Shown piece by piece: positions 9,633 to 19,925 of a stretch of 64,000 nucleotides of DNA. The stretch spans positions 1 to 64,000 of the forward strand of contig WOFQ01000028.1 of the NCBI GenBank assembly GCA_012184525.1, written 5' to 3'. Both the position numbers and the translations under genes were made by a program. The first letter of the stretch is position 1. Each line of letters opens with the position of its first letter. Source of the DNA: Xenoacremonium recifei (Eukaryota > Ascomycota > Sordariomycetes > Hypocreales > Nectriaceae). Below the pieces are notes generated by a model that saw only the letters and a list, made by a program, of their open reading frames with translations, had not been told where the DNA came from and searched no databases.

Positions 9633-10153
9633 GTTCGGAAATTCGCGATGTTCGACAGCAGGAGCTATTCAAGGAGGGTTGCGGACAGTAGGACAAGGGG
9701 ATGAAGAAGAAGGGATAATATTGGTTGTCAGACTGGCGAATTTATTCTTCAGGTTCACGATTTGGTTGAACTGGCAGAGCGGTCCATCGGCATCGCGAGC
9801 AGAGCACTCTCCTCCGTCGGCATTGCGACTTGCTCGCGACCAGTCGCGACGGGTTGCCCGAAGAGCGAACGATTCCGAGGTCCCGGGAAGAATGACGAAT
9901 ATCATCATCATAGAAACAAAGCCGATACTGTACGGAGCAAACGGGTCCAAGAGCAATATCCGATAGAGTTGACTTCTCTCGGTCCGCTGCTTAACCTTGT
10001 CCCGGAGTCTCGCGCATTCGCTGTTTCGGACCTCCGCCGGAACCCCACCGGAACCTAACCGGATCACTCTCTTTGCAACTCAACACTCGAATCAGCTAAT
10101 CGGGTACTTTGTACAGCTAGGAGTCTCTTGTACGCTTAGCTAATCTGCCTATT
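9633..10153. other. Intergenic region upstream of the SDR gene
   Basis: The region between the SDR start and the 3' end of the dienelactone hydrolase gene holds ORFs on both strands with no family resemblance or coherent composition. I treat them as chance. The useful feature is the phased CCGG repeat near its far end. Confidence 0.4.
10037..10065. promoter_or_regulatory. Three CCGGA(A/T)C units at an 11-bp period
   Basis: CCGGAAC begins at 10037 and again at 10048, and CCGGATC begins at 10059. The units are exactly 11 bp apart, about one helical turn, so they would lie on one face of the DNA. This is about 405-435 bp upstream of the SDR start. It suggests a protein-binding array, perhaps for the cluster's Zn2Cys6 regulator. 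Confidence 0.5.
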
Positions 10154-11264
10154 CTACTCAATCTTGCCACTGTATGGTGTATGCAGAGGAGGGATTGTCG
10201 ATTGCCCGCTGGTAATCAGCGTCGTAATCTCCTGATGTGATTTCATCCAAGCCAATCCGTCATCAAAGGCCTGCTGGAAAATTGCGATTCCTGCTTTGTC
10301 TTCTGGGTCCGGTCTGCTAGCAAAACCGTGTTTGGTACCTCCGTAAACAAGAAACTTGTATCTCACGCCACAATCCGGCAGTTGGGACAACATCGTGTTT
10401 ATCAAGTCAGGGGTAAACACATCCGTTTCGGCACACCCTACGAAGACTGGAGACTTTAAGTCTCTCGTGTCCGACTTTTCAAGGAACGACTAGGAAGAAT
10501 ACAATTAGCAATCTAAGTAAATCAGATATCTTGACTAGAGACTTTCACTTACGGGGTGGAAAATAAGAACGGCTGCTATGTTGGCCGAATCTCCAAGCCT
10601 AGCTAGGCGAAAAGCGTGCTTCCCACCGAAGCAGTGCCCAACAATGTAAACCTTCTTCCCATTGCCATTAGACCCTGGGAGTACGAGGCTTCGACAGAAC
10701 TCTGGGAAGAATTGATCCATCAGTTTGGACAAGTGGTCGGGCTGGTGTCGTTCTTGCCACGCTGGCATGTTGACATTGCGGATAACCTCCTTTTCCTAAG
10801 GTCGATCAGCCCCTCTTCTGTTGAAGCCGAATTAGTATCATTACCTCAGGCTTGAGAGACTTGTATGATTCCAAGTCTGTCCCCGGCGTATACCTCATGA
10901 AAATGTCTGGCAAGGCATCACCCTCGAAGTAGTCTACAATAGTTGTCTCGTATCCTAGGGATGCGTCAGACTTGATCGGTTTCTTTGATGTCTTAGATAC
11001 AGACCGTTCTGAGCATACAAATCGGCCAATCGTAAGTTATGCGCTGCCAGCCCGAACCCATCTGGCAGGAACAAGATGTTTCCCCGTTGGAGTTCTTTCG
11101 GTAGATTCCCAGTTCCTGACAGATACACTCCTAACCCTGCCATCTCAGAATACGATCCAGCAGGAGAATAGCTCTCTGTGATAGCTTTTAGTGTTAATAC
11201 TCAGCGGCCGCGTCCTTGACCTACCATTGGCAGGTGACCCCGTAAAGCAATCACAGGTTGACAT
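10154..11264 (-). CDS. Dienelactone hydrolase family protein
   Basis: Five exons, read on the minus strand: 11264-11225, 11184-11005, 10954-10845, 10789-10553 and 10489-10154, giving 300 residues. The first exon is only 13 codons and intron 1 only 40 bp, so the 5' end is the least certain part. The alpha/beta-hydrolase nucleophile is the cysteine in GHCFGG (C163), the hallmark of dienelactone hydrolases, where serine hydrolases have Ser. The catalytic His is in GTKHGF (H243), and D212 in CAETD is a plausible third residue. Dienelactone hydrolases open lactones in chlorocatechol and hydroxyquinol-type pathways. Here it probably works on a ring-cleavage product. Confidence 0.85.
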
Positions 11265-11402
11265 GTTGGCTGATTGACAAGTCTTCACGCCGTGCGATGG
11301 AACAGATAACTTTCAAGTAATTTAGCAAGCTCTTTGGATTTTTCGACGATCTTGCAAGAACCCAATTCCATTCTGGAATATTTAATATAGCGATTGTATT
11401 GC

Positions 11403-11422
11403 TCCCGGAACATGCTCCGGGA
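11403..11422. promoter_or_regulatory. TCCCGGA-N6-TCCGGGA palindrome
   Basis: Seven-base arms at 11403-11409 and 11416-11422 are perfect reverse complements around a 6-bp spacer. The site is about 140 bp upstream of the dienelactone hydrolase start and reads as CGG-N8-CCG. It fits a dimeric fungal zinc-cluster regulator. Confidence 0.5.
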
Positions 11423-11480
11423 CCCCAGCGGAAGCTGTATGGACTGGTTAAGAAGTAGCCAGTTAATTCTACTCTACACA

Positions 11481-12591
11481 TCAAGTTTCGGAGCCTCCTT
11501 CATGAATCAACAACTTGTTCCTTAGTCTGCCAATTCGGCTAACGTTAATTTCGACAACATCATCATTCTTGAGCCATGTTCCACCACGCCATTTGGCCGC
11601 TATCCCAGCTGGTGTGCCGGTCATAATCACCGTACCTTTTCGCAGCGTGGTTCCCTTGCTAACATGTGCGACAATCTCCTCGATACTGAAAATCATGTCT
11701 TGGTTAGTTGCTTTTTGCCTGATCTCTCCGTTAACTCTTGTTTCCAGTTCAAAAGTAGTGTTTGAGTCCACGCATGATCCATGAAGAATGGTAGGCCCAA
11801 TAGGGGCAAAACCATCGAATGACTTCGCAAAACAGTACTGCCCACCCGAACGTGGAGCCCTTTGCCAGTATCGGGATGACAGATCATTGCCAGCCGTAAA
11901 GCCGAGGATGTGGCTACGAACAGCTTCTTTGGAGATATCCTTGCCTGTTTTGCCAATTACGATGCAGAATTCACCCTGCGCAGACTTAGCATTAATTGAA
12001 GAACAAATTTTCCAGAAGTCACTTACCTCGTAATCCATGAGCTTTGCCTCGGGAGGAACTCGGACATCACAATCAGGGCCATTTAGGGCATCTAGAGACG
12101 ATCAGACGATCAGCAAGTGGACCTCTATTCACCAGAGACAACCCTGGTGCTCTTCATAGCATACCTGCTGGTTTCGTAAATATGACCGGGTTCGGCGGCA
12201 CCTCCAGCTACAAAGGAAAGACTAATTAGTATACATATGAAAAGACCTTCTTCTCGATTATTGTTTTTAACTAACATTAGCTTCTTTGGCATGATCTACG
12301 TAGTTCAGCCCTACGCACACCAGCAGCGGTGTGGAAGGAATTGGACAAAGCAGCTTAAAAGTGTTAAATCTGTTTGTTCGACAAGGCGCCGAGGGGCGAG
12401 GGACGAACTTCGTGTACAATTGCAGTGTCTCCGCTCCGCTTCAAGTCAAAGAAATCCCCTGTCAAGACTTGCACCGTAGACCCAACGATGTGATCCAGTG
12501 ATCCATTTGGAACGTCTCCGTAGTGTTCAACGAGCGACTCGTCTAAAAATCGAATCAGATTTCGAAAGGGTGGTGAGGTGCTGGCCGACAT
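11481..12591 (-). CDS. Fumarylacetoacetate hydrolase (FAH) family protein
   Basis: Five exons on the minus strand: 12591-12409, 12353-12276, 12207-12165, 12091-12027 and 11975-11481, giving 287 residues. Joining them restores the family path: CVGLNYVDHA, then P..P..F.KP, then the metal-binding ExE in MDYEGEF (E123, E125), then GFTAGND with D154, and finally the TGTPAG turn near the C terminus. The family includes FAH, 2-oxohept-3-ene-dioate hydratase-type enzymes and oxaloacetate or acylpyruvate hydrolases. All act on keto-enol acids with Mg2+ or Ca2+. It is a good partner for meta-cleavage products. The exon 1-2 junction first looked like a frameshift; a 55-bp intron (12408-12354) resolves it. 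Confidence 0.87.
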
Positions 12592-13253
12592 GTTGGAAGG
12601 AAGTTATGAAGCTGTTAATTTGAGGCAACAGAACAAGAATATTAATTAAGCTGAAGTTAACCCTTCGCATAATTTATTGTAATCAGTTCTTCTGAAATAA
12701 TTGGCAATTCTCTCTTAGAATGAGCCGCATCCGGGACATCCCAGCACCGGCTCCCCACATCCGGTGCCAGAGAAGACTGTGTAAGGTCTAGGCGCACATC
12801 CCGGTTCTACCCTAAACTCTTCAAGAGAGACAAGCTTAACATAGAATGTGCTTTTACAAGCTTCAAGTTGCACAATGAACGGGAAATGATCATGGTCTTG
12901 GGGACTAGAGTTTCAAATTGTCTTTGTTTTTTTTGTTTTTTTTTTTTAAAACCGTAAGTAGTTTGCGAACTCTGACAAGGATGGTCTTCGAATATCAATA
13001 GCAAGGAAACCTAACATCTATTAGATGAATCTTTAAATACATCGAAACCCCGAAGAAAAGCATGTTAGAGTAGATATGCTGGCGGTGGACAGGTTGGCGA
13101 GCCGTACAATAGGAACGACAAGCAGCTATAGGGTAGTCAGTAACGAGAGGGGTATTACTTGACTCAGACAAGACTGGCTCTGACAGTTGTTCTAAACAGG
13201 GCAATTCGGAAAAGTTCTTCGATCAGTAAACGCGGCCACCGGACCGGAAGGAG
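12592..13253. promoter_or_regulatory. Intergenic region with CCGG-rich promoter segment
   Basis: At 12725-12805, about 135-215 bp upstream of the FAH-like start, there are two CATCCGG motifs, one CACCGG and a CATCCCGG. This echoes the sites before the dioxygenase and hydrolase genes. The remainder includes a T-rich run near 12930-12950 and no supportable gene. Confidence 0.45.
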
Positions 13254-13556
13254 TTACTTGAAGTTGGAGTAAAAATTGTCGCCCAGAGAAATATTGCAGC
13301 CGTAATCAGGGTTAATTGGAGGCTCGATATTCGCGTCTTTGCCCGCATGACCCAGGTTGTCCTTCAGCATCGCTTCTCTGTCCGCAACCAGACTTGCCGA
13401 CGTAGCATCCTCTGGAAAGTGGCTGTTGTATTTGCTCATGGATCTCCGGGGCACTCTCAAGGCCCGCCATTTTTTGCTGTGGGTGAATGCGGCTGTGAAG
13501 TTTGATGCTTGACGGTGAAAGGTAAAGCCAGATGATGGGAAACAAACCCAATACAT
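13254..13556 (-). pseudogene. Decayed maltose/galactoside O-acetyltransferase fragment
   Basis: The end of this 100-residue frame reads IEPPINPDYGCNISLGDNFY, the conserved entry to the left-handed beta-helix of maltose and thiogalactoside acetyltransferases. The preceding LVADREAMLKDNLG fits the family's N-terminal helix. The frame then stops. I could not find the rest of the family (hexapeptide repeats, catalytic His region) in any frame of the following 300 bases, with or without an intron. The N-terminal 35 residues do not resemble the family either. It looks like a broken remnant, not a working enzyme. Confidence 0.6.
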
Positions 13557-14133
13557 GCTTTTATGATATGCGAGCTCTCTTGCTTAGTAAGAATAGTCAA
13601 AACAGAGCTCTATGACATGATTCAAATACCCCCAGGGTTTCATTGTCTTGACCACGCGTTATTTGATCACAGTTCCCCTCGGACCGACATGGCAACGGGA
13701 CAACCCCGCCTGTTAAACTGAGCTTCCCCAACAGACAGCAGACCATAAGACTCTCGCCCTTTTAATAATATAAGTAATTTGTGTTTTCCATTGGCCGTGT
13801 TAGGAAACTACGTGATCTTTAGTCTGGGGGGTTGTAGTTGCCTGAGGGAGAACTTATTCGTTGTCACAAGAGTCTCAATTTCGAGGCAGAACAGCCCTTT
13901 CGATGTTATCTATTGCGTGTGTGTTTGTTCCGCAGAGTAAGCTATTCCACCTTCTTATTTCAAGTAACCATTCAGTATCGGAAAGCGTCCTAAACCAGAA
14001 GGCACGTGATCTCTTCCATACAGAACCTCAGCCATTTGAAGGGGTGCGATGGTGAGTGGGCATCCTTTGTATTTTAAAACACTTTCCGGCCCCAGAGTAG
14101 GAGTCTAACCACCTAAATTAGTACTAATTACTA
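13557..14133. other. Intergenic region, no gene seen
   Basis: AT-rich sequence between the acetyltransferase remnant and the 3' end of the first beta-helix gene. The one forward ORF here (about 64 codons) has no recognisable features. Confidence 0.35.
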
Positions 14134-15632
14134 CTAGTAAGGTGAGGCATGGCCACCGCCAGGCAGGGAAATGTTCCTTCCATTCAGCCAACCATTCAGC
14201 AGCGCACTGGCGTTATAGTAGATATTATATCCTCCACTGTTGATATTGGACAACTTCTGGTCGACATCTGTGAAGTTTTGGATCGTAACAGTCTTCGTCA
14301 AGTTCCAGGTACTGGTTTTATCCAGAGAGATATCGAAGTAAGCTGCACCATATCCAGAAGCAGTTGCTCCCTTCCATGAGCTATAGGATCCAAGATCCCA
14401 TGAGATGTAACTTCTGTTATATGCTACCAGATTTCCAGTTAAATCCGATTCCCGCACGGTAATAAATACCTCAGCAGGCTCCAAGCTGGAATTATCTTCA
14501 TATGAGGCATAGTAATCGAAATCCTGTGTTACTTGAGAGTAATTTGCAACAACAAGGATCCCCGAGTCTGTCACTAACTGAGAGCTATTAAGCTCCACAT
14601 CAGCAATAACATTGCCGAACCACAACCCGGGAACGTCTCCTGTAGTTGTGATCTTCGAGTCCCTCAGCTTGAGGCTTGAGCCGGAATTCCTTGTTGAAGA
14701 GCTAAAGATGACAACTCCGCCTAGAAGACCAGCTGTTGCATCGCAATTGACAAGTGTAGCGTTTTGATCCGAATCCATGAAGAGAACTGGCGAGTTTACC
14801 GCATGCGATAGAACATTCTCAGCGTAGATTGTTCCCAGAGCGTAATATGTTGCCGAGCCAACGCCCGTAGTGTGAGCGATTGAGTCATAGACCTCGACAG
14901 TTCCTTTGGGGGAGTCGCCGGCAAATGACGAGGACCTGTATCCGCCTGAAAAGTGCTGCACGTTCCTGCCAATAATAGTGCCGTTTCCAGAAGCATAGAG
15001 TCCATGGGATACCGGGCCGCTGCTGTAGAGCCATGAATCGTTTACATAAACAACAGTATCCGTACCGTAGGAGTAGACGTTGGCTGCCCCGTTATGGACC
15101 GTAACATTGACATGGTTCAAGGTCGCAACAGATTTGTTGGCCTTGGAATGTGTTTAGGTCAGCCAAATATTCATACAAGTCCTATGCAGACTAGGAGACT
15201 GACCACATTGATAGCAGCATTAAAGCCCCAGAAACTAGCATCGTCGAGGTTGGTAGAGTAGCCAAACTTCAGGATATCGACATAGTCAAGTTCTAGAGAA
15301 GCTCCGTTGGCGACAAGAATAACGCTAGTATCATTCTTATCAACTGAGAACGATTCATGATTGAGGGTTGTGTCGTTCTCAGAGAATGTGTATGCAGCAA
15401 GGACTAGATCAGAGGTAAGACACTCTTCTCGGCAACGACTCGCCTTTTCTCAGATGATATAGTCCAATGACTCACTGTCTGAAGGTTGCGTAGATGGAGA
15501 TGCGATATTATAATCAGCACTAAGTGCATTATCCGCCGCCCAGTCCTTGGGAGAGATGACGTCGGAGGGATCCTCTATAGTCAACAAGGCCGAGACCAAG
15601 GAGGGTAGAACCAACGTGAAACAAGCCCACAT
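14134..15632 (-). CDS. Secreted beta-helix-like protein, paralogue 1
   Basis: Three exons on the minus strand: 15632-15476, 15403-15204 and 15141-14134, giving 454 residues. The N terminus is a likely signal peptide (MWACFTLVLPSLVSA). The rest is a long run of short beta-strand-like units rich in Asn, Ser, Gly and Val, with many N-x-S/T glycosylation sites. It resembles right-handed parallel beta-helix (pectate-lyase-like) proteins. No polysaccharide-lyase or hydrolase active site is visible. The C terminus ends in NINSGGYNIYYN...L.G..ISLPGGG, and its paralogue on the other side of the spacer ends almost the same way. The first intron contains several alternative donors. Function unknown; a secreted wall, adhesion or glycan-binding role is plausible. 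Confidence 0.78.
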
Positions 15633-17934
15633 CGTTGATATATGCGCCTTTATCGCGATTAAGATTGGGGGAGTAAAGATGTTATCTGGGGCTTAATATG
15701 AGGGTGTTCTGTTTTAGGATGGTCTCAGGTCACTAATCGTCCAATAACAGGTTGTGTCGGTCTATGTTTGCCACTATATGCGAACCGCTGGATCTTTATA
15801 CCTTTACACACGAGAAAATTCCTAAGATGTTGTTTACTACAAATTCTGAGGGTTGGCGAATCTCTCCCCTCAATTTCCCCAGCTAATTTCGGGATGTGGA
15901 GGAATGCTACTGTATGTCGAAAAGACGTCGTCATCGCATCTAGTTCAGATGGGGTTGTACGTAACCGACCACAAGCCAGATGCTTTGAAGAGTAGTTTAG
16001 GCTGATAAGATCATCGAATTGAGACATCAACTTGATACTTAATATTCGTATATACAGTAGAGAAAGGAACAGACGATTATGTATTTACTGCGACGTTTAG
16101 GCGATAGATAGGTTCATACACAAACTTTCAATAAATGGCAGAGTATGTCGTAATATCGTAGAAGCGGAGTTGCCATGGCAGGGATCCAAGGATCGTAAAC
16201 ACTAATATCTTCTTCCCCTCTTTCTACATAGGTCCTCGAAACCACTCATTGGCCCCCGCATCTTCTACTTCGGCTCCTGTCGCCACTTCGGCTTTCCTGT
16301 CAACTCATCCACCACGGCAGAGTTACCGCGGACGCGTAATCCGGGGGAAATCACCTAGGTTTCCAGGACCACAACTAATTCTCAGAATCAAATTAAGTTT
16401 TAAGATAAAATTTACTATCTAAAGAATATACAAAACCTAGCCTATGGTTTTTTTTTGTAACTACACGATCAGGCACGATGGGATAATTGCAAGTACACAT
16501 TAGAAGAAAGCCATGATCTTGGTGATTCATTTCATTGAGGAGTGTTCATTATTCTGTGTTGCAGGATAAGCATTGATCTCATAGCCCGTTAGTCATCTAG
16601 CTACATGCTACGAGAAAATCTGCGGGTAAACTACAGAAAAATCACAACAATAACAACACACAACTGCTGGTCGCTACAATCATTGCCTAATCTCCATTAC
16701 CGTGAATATTCGCCCTAGCGCGACATTCTGTTCTTCGTTTCGGGGTTCCTAGCTTAGTTTTTCCACGCAGGGATGCTGAGTGAGTACGTGCTTAATTGCT
16801 TGTTATTCTTCATTTGTTGGGATCAAGTTGATCCTTTTATTTTCAACAGCCTCAAACTCTTTCGTTTAAACTGTTCATCTAGGACTTCTTAACTTTATTT
16901 CCAAATTTCAAACAAACTTTAAGTATAAAATATTATTTCCGTAATTTTTAGTGCATTTCAATGAGTGCTTGTTGAGTAAATGCTAGATTGAAGTCGCTTG
17001 TGTTAGTTGGCGCTCAATTGGTAGATCACCGGGAAATCCCCTTTCATTGATGGAATTTTGCAACTTGAAACATCGCCCTAGCTATGGCGGAATGTGGGGG
17101 AATGTTGTTCAGTGGCTTGAGATAATTATGAGGATTAAATATACTGAGAGTTTGGCTCCTGAGATGTGGGCATCCTTCCGATAAACGACGCGTGTTCTTT
17201 CTCCATTCAGTTTACTCCGCGAACTTGGAGCATTCGATTATGAGTCCACCTGGGCCAATGTAACCCAGGAATGTGCACAGATGGGTAATAGCTGCCACTC
17301 CGCGTCGGGAGTGGCATGAAACTCGGAGTAGAACTAACTAAGAACTATTTGGAACTTTTCCTCGGAAGGCGGGCACAGATATCATGGGAAACACCAGGTT
17401 CATTGTCAATCTCTACGACTTGCGGGGTCGGAACTGAAGCAACTCACTGCGTAAATAGATTAACATGAGATACGGAGTCATACAGAAGAGATAGATAGGA
17501 AGTTCGTTCCTTTTGTACTGACGCTATCCTTTACGACAAGTAACAGCGCAATGCAGGCTGAAGGAGGCAGGCCAGCTGTAATCACATGGGTATTACTGTA
17601 TGTAAATGAAAACCGCCATTGGTGCGCATACCCAATAACGATAATATTGAACACGAGGATTTCCGAAGTTCTTGATCTATGCGGTCCACATTCCGTGAAG
17701 TTGAGCTCGCAGTCAGGTTCCTATGTGAAAATCTCGGGACCACATTCACTAAATTGTATACACTCGGCTCTATAGGCCCAGGCTCTCAAAAGGTTGGCTA
17801 AAACTTAGAGTAACCGGTAAATGATAAAAGAGCTGCATTCTTAGGTGCAAAATCAAATTTCACTCGCAATCACCTATGTACACTCCTCTGCTCCAGCTCA
17901 CACAAACAACATTACAACTTCCTACGCTGTCATC
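15633..17934. other. 2.3-kb spacer between head-to-head beta-helix genes
   Basis: This AT-rich region holds the promoters of both divergent paralogues. Small ORFs at about 15.7-16.0 and 17.5-17.8 kb have no coding character. A tRNA A-box-like stretch near 17010 lacks a matching B box and arms. I see no gene. Confidence 0.45.
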
Positions 17935-19194
17935 ATGAAATCTTTTCTCAGCCTCCTTGTTGCTGCTACTTTGTGTATGAAATTGCACCAGGTAGATGCA
18001 GTTTATGTTTCAACCGCAGCAGTCACCGTTTCTGAAACTACTACAACAATTACTTCAACCACTCTTACCGCCACGGCAACGGACGAAAGTGTCTTGCTAG
18101 TTGAGGATTCCGGCATTGCTTACGCTTCAAATGTGACCTTTGTCAAGTCTGGGAACACATCGTCTACGGACGATAGTTCCCAATCAGCTCTTAATGCAGC
18201 TATCGCTATTCAGGAGAATGGTACCGTTTACCTGACAGATTGCGACATAGAGACTGATGATCTTGGCTCCAACGCACTTCACACTTATGAAGATGGTACC
18301 TATGCTTACCTGTACAACTTGGATTTCCACTGTGTGGGAGAGTTTAATCATGGAATTTATACTGCTGGCGGCTATATCTATGCTGAAAACCTTACCGGGA
18401 GTACGTACGGCACCTCGAGCAGCACCATTGCCACCGACACTGGTGGCGGTACAATCGTTGTCAAGAATGCACAAGTATACACATATGGGCTTAAATCGGC
18501 CCTTGTCTACTCGACTGGAAATATCACAGTGGACAACCTCACTGGAACCTCGGCAGTTTCTCCGGCATGCGTCATTGACGGTTCCAACTCCTGGACTCTT
18601 AATAACCCCCAAATCTCGGCCGGTCCCGAAGAGCATGCGGTGTTCCAGTTCATGAGTACCGTCTCTTCAAGCACCAGCGACGTCGCATATGCTTATGTAA
18701 ACAGCGGCTCTGTCTCCGAAATAAGGGGTGAATACGGTGTCATCTTCGTCACCAACATCGCAGCCTATATCTATCTCACCGACGTCTCCATCTCTACGGA
18801 GTCTGGAATTCTGGCAAATGTCTCCGCGGACGAATGGGGGACGTCCGGCAGCAACGGTGGCAATGCTACGATTAGCCTTTCCGAAGTGGACGTTAGTGGC
18901 GATGTCTATGTTGACGATGTCAGCAGTCTAGATTTAATATTGGTTGACTCCAGCAATCTTACCGGAACTATCAATGGCAACAATACGGCCTCGAATATGA
19001 CACTATATCTGGACACAAGCTCGGGTTGGGAAGTCACCGGCGACTCATACGTAACGGTCCTGGAGGATAATGATGCAAGTTTCTCCAACATCAAAAGCAA
19101 CGGTTACACTATATACTATACTAGCCTTAGCGGCTCGAACTTAGATGGGGAGTCATTCTCTTTGACCGGGGGCGGTTCCTTGACTCCCGCATAG
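17935..19194 (+). CDS. Secreted beta-helix-like protein, paralogue 2
   Basis: A single exon of 419 residues from the Met at 17935. I chose it because it opens a clear signal peptide (MKSFLSLLVAATLCMKLHQVDA); the frame itself extends 30 codons further upstream. After a Thr-rich stretch (residues 25-55) come repeating beta-strand units such as IYAENLTG, TIVVKNAQVY and NITVDNLTG, with many N-glycosylation sequons. The C-terminal signature is FSNIKSNGYTIYYTSLSG...LTGGG, shared with the divergent paralogue. Unlike that gene it has no introns. No catalytic residues are evident. Confidence 0.8.
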   Translation: MKSFLSLLVAATLCMKLHQVDAVYVSTAAVTVSETTTTITSTTLTATATDESVLLVEDSGIAYASNVTFVKSGNTSSTDDSSQSALNAAIAIQENGTVYLTDCDIETDDLGSNALHTYEDGTYAYLYNLDFHCVGEFNHGIYTAGGYIYAENLTGSTYGTSSSTIATDTGGGTIVVKNAQVYTYGLKSALVYSTGNITVDNLTGTSAVSPACVIDGSNSWTLNNPQISAGPEEHAVFQFMSTVSSSTSDVAYAYVNSGSVSEIRGEYGVIFVTNIAAYIYLTDVSISTESGILANVSADEWGTSGSNGGNATISLSEVDVSGDVYVDDVSSLDLILVDSSNLTGTINGNNTASNMTLYLDTSSGWEVTGDSYVTVLEDNDASFSNIKSNGYTIYYTSLSGSNLDGESFSLTGGGSLTPA

Positions 19195-19925
19195 GTTCTG
19201 GTGAGGAAAGGATGAAGTATAGGCACATTTTAGCTCAAAATAAAACCTACCGTTTATCCTTTGCCTACCGAGGCTTGGATGATAACAAGCCAGCCTCAGT
19301 AATATTTTCTATAATTAACAAAGCAGTGATTACAGGCCATATATTCATTGTTATGCGAAATGCTGGTTTGTGTGAATTACTGTACTCTATTATATTTATT
19401 ATTGTATCACTAGCTGTTTGGGATTTTATGATCTTGGCTTTTACGGACCACAAGTTTCATACGTAGATTCAACATCATCAGCAATGACTCAAAGCTGCTA
19501 ACAGTCAATCCAGTATATCAAAATATGCTCTATACTGAGAAGTATTACTGGCTCTCTTTCGTGCTACATAAAATCCATCGAACCAGGTACATTGCAATCG
19601 ATCGTGTCACGATGGCGTCAGATGAACCTATACGGCCAGTGTTTTCCGATTTAGACTTTCTCAATCTACTGAGCAAAGTTTCGATTTGTGACTAGAGTTT
19701 CCGTTACTAGAGCCTACGGAACGCCGCGCATGGAAATTTGCAAATTCAGGTTATAAATCCTGGTTCCCGTTATTTTGAAGAACAAAATCCATCGTCTTGC
19801 CATCTGTTTGCCCTGAGAGTGGGCGTGCTGAATCAAGGCTAGAAAGTGGTTGTATCGAACCTATTCTCGAGGCTTCATCAACGAGTCACATATTTATCCA
19901 GACTATGAAGATTCGGATTTCTAGT
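19195..19925. other. Convergent intergenic region, no gene seen
   Basis: AT-rich 3' flank shared by the beta-helix gene and the convergent dioxygenase gene. Short hydrophobic ORFs around 19.2-19.5 kb look like chance reading of AT-rich DNA. Confidence 0.4.

Noticed and set aside
9669..10067. 132-codon minus-strand ORF between the SDR and hydrolase genes
   Set aside because: Arg/Ser-rich with no family resemblance, and it contains the phased CCGG repeat. Treated as promoter sequence.
12354..12410. Apparent frameshift in the FAH-like gene after HEVRPSPLGALSN
   Set aside because: A 55-bp GT-AG intron (12408-12354) removes the shifted part and joins HE directly to LLCPIPSTPLLVCVGLNY, which fits the family.
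16995..17080. GGCGCTCAATTGGTAGATC, similar to a tRNA A box and D arm
   Set aside because: There is no B box (GGTTCRANNCC) at the right distance and the stems do not pair.
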